Assembly (NCBI GenBank): GCA_963702075.1
Contig: OY969703.1
Location: 1,736,001 to 1,800,000, forward strand
Length of the DNA stretch: 64,000 nucleotides
Origin: VAYN01 sp963702075
GTDB taxonomy: Bacteria; Actinomycetota; Thermoleophilia; Solirubrobacterales; 70-9
Direction: 5' to 3'
The position numbers and the translations under genes are program-made. The notes beneath the pieces were generated by a model that was not told the DNA's origin, did no database searches, and saw only the letters and a program-made list of their open reading frames with translations. Of this stretch, positions 50,003 through 60,461 are shown one piece after another; within the stretch, counting starts at the first letter, position 1; every line of letters begins with the position of its first letter.

Positions 50003-50875
50003 CTAACTGGGAACCGCGACGCCGGCAGCGTCGAGGCCGGCCTTGACGGCGGCCCTCTGCTCCTCGTCGGCGGGTACCAGGGGAAGTCGGAGCCGGTCCT
50101 CGCACAGCCCCAGCATCGCCAGGGCCGCCTTCAGCGGGATCGGGTTGGTGGTGACGGAGGTGGCCTCGTAGACCGGGGTGATCTCGGCGTCGATTTGACG
50201 GGCGCGCTCGATCTCGCCGGCCTGGGCCGCCTCCCACATCTCGCGCATGCGGTCGCCGACGAGGTGCGAGGCGACGCAGATGCCGCCCCCGCCGCCGAAC
50301 TCGAGCACCCGCAGGAAGGTGTTGTCGTTGCCCGCGAGGACGGTGAGACCGTCGATCGGCCCCAGCTCGGCGTCGTTGGCCTGCTTGACGGCGACGATGT
50401 TGTCGACCTGCCCTAGCTCCCCGAGCAGCGCAGGGCCGGCATTGATGACCACCCGGGCGGGGATGTTGTACATCACCATCGGCAGCTCGGGAACGGCGGC
50501 CGCGACCGTCTCGAAGTGGGCGCGGATCCCAGCTTCGTTGGGCTTGTTGTAGTAGGGGACGACGACCAGCGAGGCGTCGGCGCCGGCGTCGGCGGCCATC
50601 TTCGTCAGCTCGCAGGAGTGGCGGGTGTCGTTGGTCCCGGTGCCGCAGATGATCACGACCTCATCCCCCACCTCGGCCCGCACCGCCTGCAGCAGCTCGA
50701 TCTCCTCCCCGTCGGTCAGCGTCGGGCACTCGCCGGTGCTGCCGGCGATCACCAGCCCGTGCGAGCCGTGCTCGAGCAGATACGCCGCCAGGCGCCGCGC
50801 CGCGTCGTGGTCGACCCTCCCGTTCGCGTCGAACGGGGTCGCCATCGCGGTGAGAACTCCTGCGATCTCCTTCAT
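50003..50875 (-). CDS. dapA: 4-hydroxy-tetrahydrodipicolinate synthase
   Basis: 290 residues from ATG 50875. Schiff-base Lys164 in NIVAVKQAN and Tyr136 in MVMYNIPARV, with GSTGECPTLT as the pyruvate-binding loop. It condenses pyruvate with aspartate semialdehyde, the entry to DAP and lysine. The frame is open further upstream only as a shadow of dapB. 47 bases from dapB, same strand. Confidence 0.96.
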   Translation of the reverse strand: MKEIAGVLTAMATPFDANGRVDHDAARRLAAYLLEHGSHGLVIAGSTGECPTLTDGEEIELLQAVRAEVGDEVVIICGTGTNDTRHSCELTKMAADAGADASLVVVPYYNKPNEAGIRAHFETVAAAVPELPMVMYNIPARVVINAGPALLGELGQVDNIVAVKQANDAELGPIDGLTVLAGNDNTFLRVLEFGGGGGICVASHLVGDRMREMWEAAQAGEIERARQIDAEITPVYEATSVTTNPIPLKAALAMLGLCEDRLRLPLVPADEEQRAAVKAGLDAAGVAVPS

Positions 50876-50922
50876 TGGTCCCAGGGTATCCCGTCGTGCG
50901 GCCACTCGGGGCCCGAGTCCAT

Positions 50923-51588
50923 TTACAGCAGCTTCTCCAGCCCGACCGTGAACCGATCGGGAAGGTCGGCGACCTTGCGGCAGGCGAGGACGACGCCGGG
51001 CATGAAGGAGCGACGATCGATCGAGTCGTGGCGGAGCGAGAGCGTCTGCCCCACCCCGCCGAAGATCACTTCCTGGTGGGCGACCAGGCCGGGGAGGCGA
51101 ACCGAGTGGATCGGCTGGTGGACGTTGCCGCCGGCGGCGTCGATCAGCTCCTGGGTGCGCTTGGCGGTACCCGAAGGCGCATCGATCTTCTTGTCGTGAT
51201 GAAGCTCGACGATCTCGCACTCGGGCATGTGCTTGGCGATCGTCTGCGAGACCTCCATCAGCAGCACCGCGCCGATCGCGAAGTTGGGGGCGACGAAGCA
51301 GTTGGCCTGAGAAGACTCGGCGGCAGCACGGGCGGCATCGAGGTTGAAGCCGGTGGTGCCGACGACGGTATGGACGCCGGCCTCGAGGCATGCCCGCACG
51401 TTCGCCAGGGCCGTGTCCGGGACGGTGAAGTCGACGACGACGTCCGCCTCCGGCAGCACCTCGCTCAACTCGGTGCCCAGCGCCGGATCGGCCCGGCCGG
51501 ACAGCTCCAACCCCTCGGCCTCTTCGACCGCTTCGCAGACGGTCGCGCCCATTTTCCCGGCCGCTCCGGCGATAGCGACCCGCGTCAT
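50923..51588 (-). CDS. dapB: 4-hydroxy-tetrahydrodipicolinate reductase
   Basis: 221 residues, shorter than the usual 245-270. NAD(P) loop VAIAGAAGKMGATV at the start; substrate motif ELHHDKKIDAPSGTAK (catalytic His/Lys) is intact, and VVGTTGFNL is present. The loss is mainly in loop segments, so it is probably active. ATG overlaps the M16 peptidase stop by 4 bases. Confidence 0.94.
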   Translation of the reverse strand: MTRVAIAGAAGKMGATVCEAVEEAEGLELSGRADPALGTELSEVLPEADVVVDFTVPDTALANVRACLEAGVHTVVGTTGFNLDAARAAAESSQANCFVAPNFAIGAVLLMEVSQTIAKHMPECEIVELHHDKKIDAPSGTAKRTQELIDAAGGNVHQPIHSVRLPGLVAHQEVIFGGVGQTLSLRHDSIDRRSFMPGVVLACRKVADLPDRFTVGLEKLL

Positions 51589-52856
51589 GCCGCTACCAGG
51601 GCCTCGCTGACCGGCGCCAGCGCCTTACGGAACCGGTCTTCGTCGGCGCCGACGCAGGCGGCCGAGAGGCGATCGGCCCCGTAGAGCTCCGCCGCCAGCT
51701 CGGTCAGGTCGTTGACCGCGATCGCGTCGACTTTGGCCAGCATCTCGTCGAGGCTTTCGATTGGCAGGTCGAACAGGGTCGCACGGGAGATCCGGGTCAT
51801 CCGCGCCGCGGTCGACTCCGAAGACAGCACCAGGCGCCCCTTGACGCTCTCCTTCGCTCGCACCAGCTCCTCGTCGGAGACCGGCTCCGAACGCAGCCGC
51901 GCCATCTCGCGGCCGATGATCTCGCAGGCCTCCTCGACGTTGTCCTCGCGGGTGCCGACGTAGGTGGCGACCAGGCCCTGGTCGGTGAACTGCTCGTTGT
52001 AGGAGCCGACCGAGTAGGCCAGGCCGCGCTTCTCGCGCACCTCGCGGAAGAGGCGCGAAGACGTACTGCCGCCGAAGATCGCGTCGAGCACGGCCAGCGG
52101 GAAGCGGCGCTGATCGTCGCGCCGTAAGCCCGGCGCTCCGAAGCAGATGTGGTACTGCTCGGTCTCCTTGCTGAGGAAGCAGAGGCGCGAATCGCCCTCG
52201 AGCGACGCCTCCCTCAGCGCCCCGTCGCCCTCGACCGGCGGCTGCACCAGCCGCTGCGCCAGCTCGACGATGCGCTCGTGGTCGAGATGCCCGGCGGCGC
52301 CGACGACGATCTGCGGCGCCGTGTAGTGGGCGCGGCGGTAGGACTCGATGTCGGGAACCGGGACCGAGGCGATCACCTCGGCCTCGCCCAAAACCCGCCG
52401 GCCGAGCGGGTGAGCGCCGAAGACGGCCTCGGCGAGGACGTCGTGGACCCGGTCCTGCGGCTCGTCGTCGTACATCGCGATCTCCTCGATCACGACCTGG
52501 CGCTCGGAGTCGATGTCGGGATAGGTGGGGGCCAGCATCATCTCCGCCAGCAGGTCGAAGACCTCCTCGGTGTGCTCGTCGAGGAAGCGCGCATGCAGAT
52601 GCGTCGTCTCCTTGCCGGTGGCGGCGTTGACCGAGGCGCCGAGGCCGTCGAAGCGCTCGGAGATCTCGATCGCCGAGTAGCGCGCCGTCCCCTTGAACAG
52701 CAGGTGCTCGAGGAAGTGCGAGACCCCTGCCTGCGCCGGGGTCTCGTTCCTGGATCCGGTCCGGACCCAGAGCCCGAGCGCCACGGATCGGACCGAGGGA
52801 ACCTCCTCGGTCACGACCCGGACGCCCGAGTCCAGGGTGGTGAGCTTGGCGCTCAA
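51585..52856 (-). CDS. M16 family zinc peptidase (processing peptidase-like)
   Basis: 423 residues. Inverted zinc motif HFLEH (47-51) with the distal Glu in VVIEEIAMYDDEPQD. Two domain repeats as in pitrilysin-type processing peptidases; the second half lacks the zinc site, as normal. Its start abuts the pnp stop (52857). Cellular substrate unknown; in actinobacteria this gene commonly follows pnp. Confidence 0.94.
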   Translation of the reverse strand: MSAKLTTLDSGVRVVTEEVPSVRSVALGLWVRTGSRNETPAQAGVSHFLEHLLFKGTARYSAIEISERFDGLGASVNAATGKETTHLHARFLDEHTEEVFDLLAEMMLAPTYPDIDSERQVVIEEIAMYDDEPQDRVHDVLAEAVFGAHPLGRRVLGEAEVIASVPVPDIESYRRAHYTAPQIVVGAAGHLDHERIVELAQRLVQPPVEGDGALREASLEGDSRLCFLSKETEQYHICFGAPGLRRDDQRRFPLAVLDAIFGGSTSSRLFREVREKRGLAYSVGSYNEQFTDQGLVATYVGTREDNVEEACEIIGREMARLRSEPVSDEELVRAKESVKGRLVLSSESTAARMTRISRATLFDLPIESLDEMLAKVDAIAVNDLTELAAELYGADRLSAACVGADEDRFRKALAPVSEALVAA

Positions 52857-55103
<2,247 letters not shown>

Positions 55104-55202
55104 TTAGTTTTTTACCTCCGGCCGCCCGGATGGCGGCCCATTCGCATTCAGAACTCTCGTTCTCTTTCGCATAGAGAGTACAAGGCATTAGGGTACGGCC
55201 AG
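55104..55202 (-). promoter_or_regulatory. Leader of pnp with two small hairpins
   Basis: On the minus strand the 99-base leader has AGAAC-TCTC-GTTCT (55150-55163) and then GGCCGCC/GGCGGCC around a 5-base loop (55120-55138), which ends next to the GGAGGT ribosome site (55114-55119). PNPase genes are often autoregulated through such leaders, and an Actino-pnp RNA class exists. Whether this is that class could not be verified. The 5' end of the divergent secreted-protein gene is at 55203. Confidence 0.55.
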
Positions 55203-56234
55203 ATGCTCGGGCTCGGACGGGGAAAAAGCGCGACCACGGCACTTGCTGCCGCGCTCGTCCTTTTGTCGGGGGCTTCAGCCTCGGCGCAGCAGTTCGGGAG
55301 CAACCTGCAGGCGGCGCCGAATACTGGAATCTGCGCCGTGCCCAGCGGTTCCTCACGGGAAGCTTCCTGCACCTTCTCGCAGTCGCTCCTCGCCGATGGC
55401 CATGCCGCTTCGGGGGGCGTGCAACCGGGGGAACGGGAGAGCGGGGTGATCACCCGCTTCCGCGTTGCCAGCGGCACCCCCACCCCGGGCACCGAAGGGG
55501 TGAAAGTGCGGCTGCGCCTACTCGGTCTCAGCCGCGGATTTGCCTTTACCGGCGGCCGCCCCTATATGAACCTGCCGCTCACGCCGGGAGTCCACGAATT
55601 TCCGGCCAGCTTTCCGACCGACGGGCTGTCGATCGGCCTTGACACGGTCGTCACCGGCACTCCCGGTGAAGCCGCGGCGCCGATCGGCCACGCGGAAAGC
55701 GGCATCGGAGCCTTCGACAAGTGGGCCCCGAGCCTCCCGGAATCCACCAACGGGTCTCCGGGGCCGGTCCAGGAAGCCGGTGAGTTGTTGTTCAACGTCG
55801 TCGTCGAGCCCGACCGCGACCACGACGGATACGGGGACAAGACCCAGGATCGCTGCCCTGAAGATCCAAGCCGCCACGCTCACTGCGACCGGATCCCGCC
55901 CCGCACCAAGCTGACCTACGCCCCGGGCCAGGACTTCCTCCGCACGAAGAAGATCGTCGTCTACGTGCGCGCGAACGAGACCGGCACCGTTTCTGCCAGC
56001 GGCCAGATCGACATCCAAGGGGTGGCCACCTGGGGCATCTACTCCGACAGCGCCAGGGTCGGCAAGGGCGACAAGCGCAAACTCGTCCTGCGCGTTCCGG
56101 CGAATGCCCGCGAAGCCGCGGCGCGCTCGTTTGCCCACGGGCGCCGGGTGACCGCCGCCGTGTCTGCGTTCGCCACCGACAGGTACGGCAACGAAAGCGG
56201 CTCCACCGTCGCCACGATCAGGCCGAAGCGCTAG
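55203..56234 (+). CDS. Secreted protein with a calcium-binding (thrombospondin type 3-like) loop
   Basis: 343 residues from ATG 55203. Signal peptide with SASA-Q cleavage region near 27-28. A strand-rich domain covers about 40-195. DRDHDGYGDKTQDRCP (204 onwards) is a TSP3-type calcium loop, ended by a Cys that may pair with the Cys of RHAHCDR. The last 110 residues are another strand-rich domain. Cell-surface role, family not recognised. It stands alone on the plus strand inside the minus-strand pnp-rpsO block. Confidence 0.72.
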   Translation: MLGLGRGKSATTALAAALVLLSGASASAQQFGSNLQAAPNTGICAVPSGSSREASCTFSQSLLADGHAASGGVQPGERESGVITRFRVASGTPTPGTEGVKVRLRLLGLSRGFAFTGGRPYMNLPLTPGVHEFPASFPTDGLSIGLDTVVTGTPGEAAAPIGHAESGIGAFDKWAPSLPESTNGSPGPVQEAGELLFNVVVEPDRDHDGYGDKTQDRCPEDPSRHAHCDRIPPRTKLTYAPGQDFLRTKKIVVYVRANETGTVSASGQIDIQGVATWGIYSDSARVGKGDKRKLVLRVPANAREAAARSFAHGRRVTAAVSAFATDRYGNESGSTVATIRPKR

Positions 56235-56695
56235 TCGAGCCTCTTCCCGCTGCCGTCGAAGACGGCCGGCGTGCTCGTCACCCCGGCACGGATGCCGGAC
56301 TCGAAGTCCCGTCGCACCCGGGCCTCCACCTCCGCGGCGCGGCGATCGGCCTCGAACCGGTCGAGGTCGATGCCAAGCTCTCCCACGCGCTCCCAGAGGT
56401 GCGGGTCGTCAACCCTCCCCCGGCCGGCGTAGAGCGAGTCGACCATCTCGAAGAAGCGCCCCTGGCGCCCGGCGGCCTCGGCCGCCGCGTGGAGGGCCGG
56501 CGAGCGCGGGTGCTTGCTGGCGACCGGGAAGTGACGGAAGACGAGCCGGCCCGGGTGCTCCCGCAGCTGCGGCCACTCGGCGGCGCAGTGCGGGCAGCCG
56601 AGGTCGGCATAGGCGACGATCGCCTTCTCCCCCTCCCCCGCCACGTAATCGTCAGGACTGATCGGCGGAATCGGAGCGCTAGTGAGGTCGTTCAT
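56231..56695 (-). CDS. Cytoplasmic DsbA-like thioredoxin-fold protein
   Basis: 154 residues from ATG 56695. Active site CPHC at Cys34-Cys37 (YADLGCPHCAAEWPQL), cis-Pro in GVTSTPAVFDG. No signal peptide, so likely inside the cell. The fold is similar to the thioredoxin domains linked to some NhaA antiporters. Its end overlaps the convergent secreted-protein gene by 4 bases. Reading further upstream to 56773 would cross the hairpin at 56741 and is unlikely. Confidence 0.85.
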   Translation of the reverse strand: MNDLTSAPIPPISPDDYVAGEGEKAIVAYADLGCPHCAAEWPQLREHPGRLVFRHFPVASKHPRSPALHAAAEAAGRQGRFFEMVDSLYAGRGRVDDPHLWERVGELGIDLDRFEADRRAAEVEARVRRDFESGIRAGVTSTPAVFDGSGKRLD

Positions 56696-56740
56696 TGCAC
56701 CGAGTCTCTCGTGGCGGATCAGGCAGAGCAACATCGCCAT

Positions 56741-56785
56741 TCTTCTGTTCCTTTTTCCTGCTAAGTAGGCCAAAGGAACAGAAGA
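56741..56785. repeat. 14-bp perfect inverted repeat between peroxiredoxin and DsbA-like genes
   Basis: TCTTCTGTTCCTTT (56741-56754) is exactly complementary to AAAGGAACAGAAGA (56772-56785), 17-base loop. The AT-rich arms contrast with the surroundings. Both neighbouring genes are on the minus strand: 48 bases after the peroxiredoxin stop and 46 before the DsbA-like start. A terminator for the rpsO-peroxiredoxin transcript is the simplest reading. Confidence 0.8.
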
Positions 56786-56832
56786 GGTCTACCACGCCCT
56801 CTCGACTAGGTGGCCCGACTGGATCTGCTCAC

Positions 56833-57285
56833 CTAGGACAGCGCGTCGAAGATGACGTTGGCGCCGGGGAACTCGCCCGGGTTGGGCGATTCGTAGGTCC
56901 AGGCGACCAGCCCGTCCTCGTCAACCAAGACCAGGGTGCGGTTGGCGAAGCCGAGCGGGGCGTCGATGTAGGAGTCGTAGGCGCGGGCGACCTCCCCCTT
57001 CGGCTCGAAGTCGGAGAGCAGGGTCGTGTCGATCCCGAGCTTCTCCTGGAAGGCCTTGTGAGCGAAGAAGCTGTCGACGCTGACCCCGACCAGCTCGACC
57101 CCCTTCTCGGCGATCTGCGGCTTGACCTCTTGATAGATCGAGAGCTGGTCGCCGCAGACGGGGCTGAAGTCGCCCGGGTAGAAGACGAGGAGAACTTTGC
57201 GGCCCTTGTAGTCGGAGAGCGAGACCTTCTCCCCGTCTTGGTCGCGGAGGGTGAAGTCGGGGGCCTGGTCCCCGACGGCGATCAT
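56833..57285 (-). CDS. One-Cys peroxiredoxin (AhpE-like)
   Basis: 150 residues. The peroxidatic Cys44 in FYPGDFSPVCGDQ is the only cysteine, so it is a 1-Cys peroxiredoxin of the AhpE kind, unlike the 2-Cys Bcp type at 21074-21526. It requires an external thiol such as mycoredoxin-like proteins, not visible here. It overlaps rpsO by 4 bases, which is an unusual partner for ribosomal protein S15. Confidence 0.9.
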   Translation of the reverse strand: MIAVGDQAPDFTLRDQDGEKVSLSDYKGRKVLLVFYPGDFSPVCGDQLSIYQEVKPQIAEKGVELVGVSVDSFFAHKAFQEKLGIDTTLLSDFEPKGEVARAYDSYIDAPLGFANRTLVLVDEDGLVAWTYESPNPGEFPGANVIFDALS

Positions 57286-57551
57286 CGCCGCAGACCGAGC
57301 TCTTTGACCAGCGCGCGGTAGCGCTCGAGATCGGAACTTTCGAGGTAGCGCAGCATCCGGCGGCGCTTGCCGACCAGCATCAGCAGCCCGCGCCGCGAGT
57401 GGTGATCTTTGGTGTGAGCGCGCAGGTGCTCAGTGAGTTCGTTGATCCGCTCGGTCATCAGGGCGACCTGGACCTCGGCCGAGCCGGTGTCGCCGTCGCC
57501 GCGGCCGTATTTGCCGATCAGCTCGCTCTTTTTCTCTTTGGTCAGGCTCAT
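57282..57551 (-). CDS. rpsO: 30S ribosomal protein S15
   Basis: 89 residues from ATG 57551, the exact family length. DTGSAEVQVALMTERINELTEHL and HSRRGLLMLVGKRRRMLRYL are the conserved helices binding 16S rRNA. It follows ribF by 29 bases. pnp normally follows rpsO at once; here about 2.2 kb (peroxiredoxin, DsbA-like and the opposite-strand secreted gene) separate them. Confidence 0.98.
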   Translation of the reverse strand: MSLTKEKKSELIGKYGRGDGDTGSAEVQVALMTERINELTEHLRAHTKDHHSRRGLLMLVGKRRRMLRYLESSDLERYRALVKELGLRR

Positions 57552-57580
57552 CTCGTCAAAACGCCGTGCACCCGGTGGGG

Positions 57581-58468
57581 TCACGGCCGCTGGAAAGTAG
57601 CACAGACCCGCTTGGCGTCCTCGACGTCGCGCTGCATCTGCTCGATCAGCTCCTCGACGTTCGGGTAGGCGCGCTCGCCGCGCAGGCGCTCGACGAAGGC
57701 GACGCGGAGGGTCCTGCCGTAGAGGTCTTCGTCGCGGTCGATCAGGTAGGTCTCGATCAGGACCCCCCTCCCGCTCTCGAAGGTCGGCCGCACGCCGACG
57801 TTGACGGCGGCGGGGACGCCGTCGGCGAAGGCGGCGTAGACGCCGTGGCCGGGATAGGCCAAGCGGTCGTCGGGGACGATGTTGGCGGTCGGGAAGCCGA
57901 GCTCGCGGCCGCGCTGGTCCCCCGTCACCACTTCCCCCTCGACCATGAAGGGGGCGCCGAGGCAGCGGCGGGCGGCCTCCATCTCACCGGCGGCGACCAG
58001 CGCCCGGATCCGGGTCGAGGAGACCGTCTCCCCGTCGACTTCGACCAACGGCACCACTCGGGCCTGAAACTCCGAGCGCGCTTCCAGCATCTCCGGATCG
58101 CCTTTGGCTTTGGCGCCGAAGCGGAAGTTCTCGCCGACCGAGACCTGCTTGGCGTCGAGCTTCTCCAGCAGCACGTGCTCGATGAAGTCCTCGGCGCTGC
58201 GCTGAGCGAAGTCCCGGTCGAAGGGGATGACGACGAGCTCCTCGACGCCGAGCCCTTCGATCACGTCGCGCTTGACGTTGAAGGGCATGATCAGTTTCGG
58301 CGTTGCCGCCGGATGCAGGACTTCGAGCGGGTGCGGGTCGAAGGTGAGAACCGTGTCGGCTCCCTCGATCACCGCCTGGTGGCCGAGGTGGACGCCGTCG
58401 AAGGTGCCGATCGCGACCTTCCGTGGCCGCGGCTCGACATCGGGGAGCGAGGTCACCTTCATGCTCAT
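57581..58468 (-). CDS. ribF: Bifunctional riboflavin kinase / FAD synthetase
   Basis: 295 residues from ATG 58468. N-terminal adenylyltransferase domain (AIGTFDGVHLGHQAVI, VSSTRIRALVAAGEM) and C-terminal kinase domain (GRELGFPTANIVPDD, NVGVRPTFESGRGVLIETYL). Makes FMN and FAD. Its ATG overlaps the truB stop by 4 bases. An internal ATG two codons later is possible. Confidence 0.96.
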   Translation of the reverse strand: MSMKVTSLPDVEPRPRKVAIGTFDGVHLGHQAVIEGADTVLTFDPHPLEVLHPAATPKLIMPFNVKRDVIEGLGVEELVVIPFDRDFAQRSAEDFIEHVLLEKLDAKQVSVGENFRFGAKAKGDPEMLEARSEFQARVVPLVEVDGETVSSTRIRALVAAGEMEAARRCLGAPFMVEGEVVTGDQRGRELGFPTANIVPDDRLAYPGHGVYAAFADGVPAAVNVGVRPTFESGRGVLIETYLIDRDEDLYGRTLRVAFVERLRGERAYPNVEELIEQMQRDVEDAKRVCATFQRP

Positions 58469-59112
58469 CGCAGCGCCTCCGCTACCGCCGGCACCAGCTC
58501 CGCGACCTCGGCGGCCGCGATCTCCTCTCCCACGTTCTCGACCCGGAAGGGGCCGACTGCGGTTCGGCGCAGCTCCTCGCAGTAGGCGTCGTCCAGCGTC
58601 TCGACCAGCGTCCTGACGTAGGTCCCGGCCGAGCATTCGATCTCGTAGTGGGCATGCTCTTCGTCGCTGGAGAGCAGCTCCGCCCGGTGCACCTGGACGT
58701 CTCGCGCGGGGGTCTGCACGACCTCGCCGCGGTGCGCTTTCTTGTAGAGACGCTCGCCGCCGACCCGCACCGCCGAGGTCATCGGCACCCGCTGGCGCAC
58801 GGTCCCGGTTGGCAGCTCCAGCGAGTCGGGCACCCGTCCCGTCTCGGTCAGCTCGCCGTCGGGGTCCCCGGTCGAGGAGCGCCAGCCGAGACGCGCGGTC
58901 GCCAGGTAGGTCTTCGGCAGCCCGACGAGGAAGCGTTGTAGGCGGGTGGCGCGGCCGAGCAGGATCAGCAGCAGTCCGGTTGCGAAGGGATCGAGGGTGC
59001 CGGCGTGTCCGGCTTTGACGCCGCGCTCGCGGCGAACCCGGGCGACGATGTCGTGCGAGGTCACCCCCGCCGGCTTGTCGAAGAGCAGCACGGAACCGGT
59101 CTCGGCCGTCAT
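58465..59112 (-). CDS. truB: tRNA pseudouridine-55 synthase, short form
   Basis: 215 residues against about 290-310 in most bacteria. Core is complete: FDKPAGVTSHDIVARVRR, catalytic Asp41 in GHAGTLDPFATGLLLI, PKTYLATARLG and CSAGTYVRTLVETL. The C-terminal PUA-like part and a helix before VPMTSAVRVGGERLYKKAHRG are missing. Forms psi55 in tRNA. Two bases separate its start from nrnA, and it overlaps ribF. Confidence 0.94.
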   Translation of the reverse strand: MTAETGSVLLFDKPAGVTSHDIVARVRRERGVKAGHAGTLDPFATGLLLILLGRATRLQRFLVGLPKTYLATARLGWRSSTGDPDGELTETGRVPDSLELPTGTVRQRVPMTSAVRVGGERLYKKAHRGEVVQTPARDVQVHRAELLSSDEEHAHYEIECSAGTYVRTLVETLDDAYCEELRRTAVGPFRVENVGEEIAAAEVAELVPAVAEALR

Positions 59113-59114
59113 GC

Positions 59115-60116
59115 TCAGGCGTCGAGTTGGGCGGAGACCTCGGCGGCCAGGAACTCGGCCAGCTGCTCGAACTCGAGATCGGTCGAGAAGCCGGCGGCGC
59201 GCTTGTGACCGCCGCCCCCGTTCAGGCGCGCGATCGCCGAGACGTCGACGTCGCCGGCGCTGGAGCGCAGGCTGACCTTGCGGGCGGAGCGGCCGCGGCT
59301 ACCGAGGTCGCGGATCACGGCGGCGACTTTGACCCCGTCGATCGAGCGCAGGTGGTCGATCAGCCCCTCGGTCATCTCCTCGCCGGCGCCGGTCGCCTCG
59401 TAATCGGCCGTGGTGATGTAGCTGATCGCCAACTTGCCGTCGACCTGGCTCGAGATCCCGTCGAGGGCGCGGGAGACGAGCCGCAGCTTCTCGATCGGGA
59501 CGTGCTCGTAGAGGCGCCGGTAGGTGTCATCGACATCGACCCCGGCGTCGATCAGGTCCGCCGCCACCCGGTGGGTATGGGCGTTGGTGTTCTCGTACAT
59601 GAACTTGCCGGTGTCGGTGATCAGGCCGACGTAGAGCGCGGCGGCGATCTCCGGCGTGATCTCCGCCTCCAGGAACCGGGCCAGGTCATAGACGATCTCT
59701 GCCGTGCAGGAGGCACCGACGTCGACCAGGTTGATGTCGCCGAAGCAGGTGTTGTCGTGGTGGTGGTCGATGTTGATCACGTCGTTGCCGCCTGCGGTCA
59801 GCCACTCGACCGGCATCCGGTCGATATTGCCGCAGTCGAGGAAGACGACGGTGCGGTCGGCCATGTCGGCCGGCGCCTCGTGGAAGACCTCCTCCAGGGG
59901 CAGGAAGCGGTACTCGATCGGCAACGGGAACTCCTTCGCCGCCATGAACATCACCGAGTCCTTGCCGAGCTGGGTGAGGACTTTGTGCAGGCCCAGCAGC
60001 GATCCGAGGGCGTCGCCGTCGGGACCCTCGTGGGCGGTGAGCAGGAAGCGGTCGCGGTCGCGCAGCTCGGTGGCGACGCGCTCGAGATCGGTGGCGATGT
60101 CGGGGAGCGAGCTCAC
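59115..60116 (-). CDS. nrnA: Bifunctional oligoribonuclease/PAP phosphatase (DHH/DHHA1)
   Basis: 333 residues. DHH domain with TAHEGPDGDALGSLLGLHKVL, VFLDCGNIDR and NIDHHHDNTCFGDINLVD, then the DHHA1 domain with RLNGGGGHKRAAGF. It degrades nanoRNA and 3'-phosphoadenosine 5'-phosphate. Overlaps rbfA by 4 bases. Confidence 0.95.
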   Translation of the reverse strand: MSSLPDIATDLERVATELRDRDRFLLTAHEGPDGDALGSLLGLHKVLTQLGKDSVMFMAAKEFPLPIEYRFLPLEEVFHEAPADMADRTVVFLDCGNIDRMPVEWLTAGGNDVINIDHHHDNTCFGDINLVDVGASCTAEIVYDLARFLEAEITPEIAAALYVGLITDTGKFMYENTNAHTHRVAADLIDAGVDVDDTYRRLYEHVPIEKLRLVSRALDGISSQVDGKLAISYITTADYEATGAGEEMTEGLIDHLRSIDGVKVAAVIRDLGSRGRSARKVSLRSSAGDVDVSAIARLNGGGGHKRAAGFSTDLEFEQLAEFLAAEVSAQLDA

Positions 60117-60460
60117 TCCTCGCCCCCTGCCTCCTCCAACAGCTCCGAGACCCGGGAGGCCTTCTCGATCGTGTCGTCGTAGTGGAAGGTCAGCGTCGGG
60201 GTCCGCTTCATCCGCGTCTCGGCCGCGATCCGCGACTGGATCACCCCGTGGGAGGAGCGCAGGCCCTCGAGCGTCGCCTCCCGCTCGTCGGCATCTCCAA
60301 GCACGCTGACGAACACCTTGGCGGTGCGCAGGTCGGGGCTGGTCTCTACGGAAGTCACGGTCACGAAGCCGATCCGGGGATCGTTCAACTCGCCTGCCAC
60401 AGCCGCCCCGACGACCTCGCGAAGCACCTCGTTGATGCGCCGCATACGGGGTCCGGCCAT
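60113..60460 (-). CDS. rbfA: Ribosome-binding factor A
   Basis: 115 residues. KH-like fold with MRRINEVLREVVGAAVAGEL at the start, DPRIGFVTVTSVETSPDLRTAKVFVSVLG and TPTLTFHYDDTIEKASRVSELLEE. Needed for 16S rRNA 5'-end maturation. Overlaps nrnA by 4 bases; infB ends one base before its start. Confidence 0.96.
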   Translation of the reverse strand: MAGPRMRRINEVLREVVGAAVAGELNDPRIGFVTVTSVETSPDLRTAKVFVSVLGDADEREATLEGLRSSHGVIQSRIAAETRMKRTPTLTFHYDDTIEKASRVSELLEEAGGEE

Positions 60461-60461
60461 G

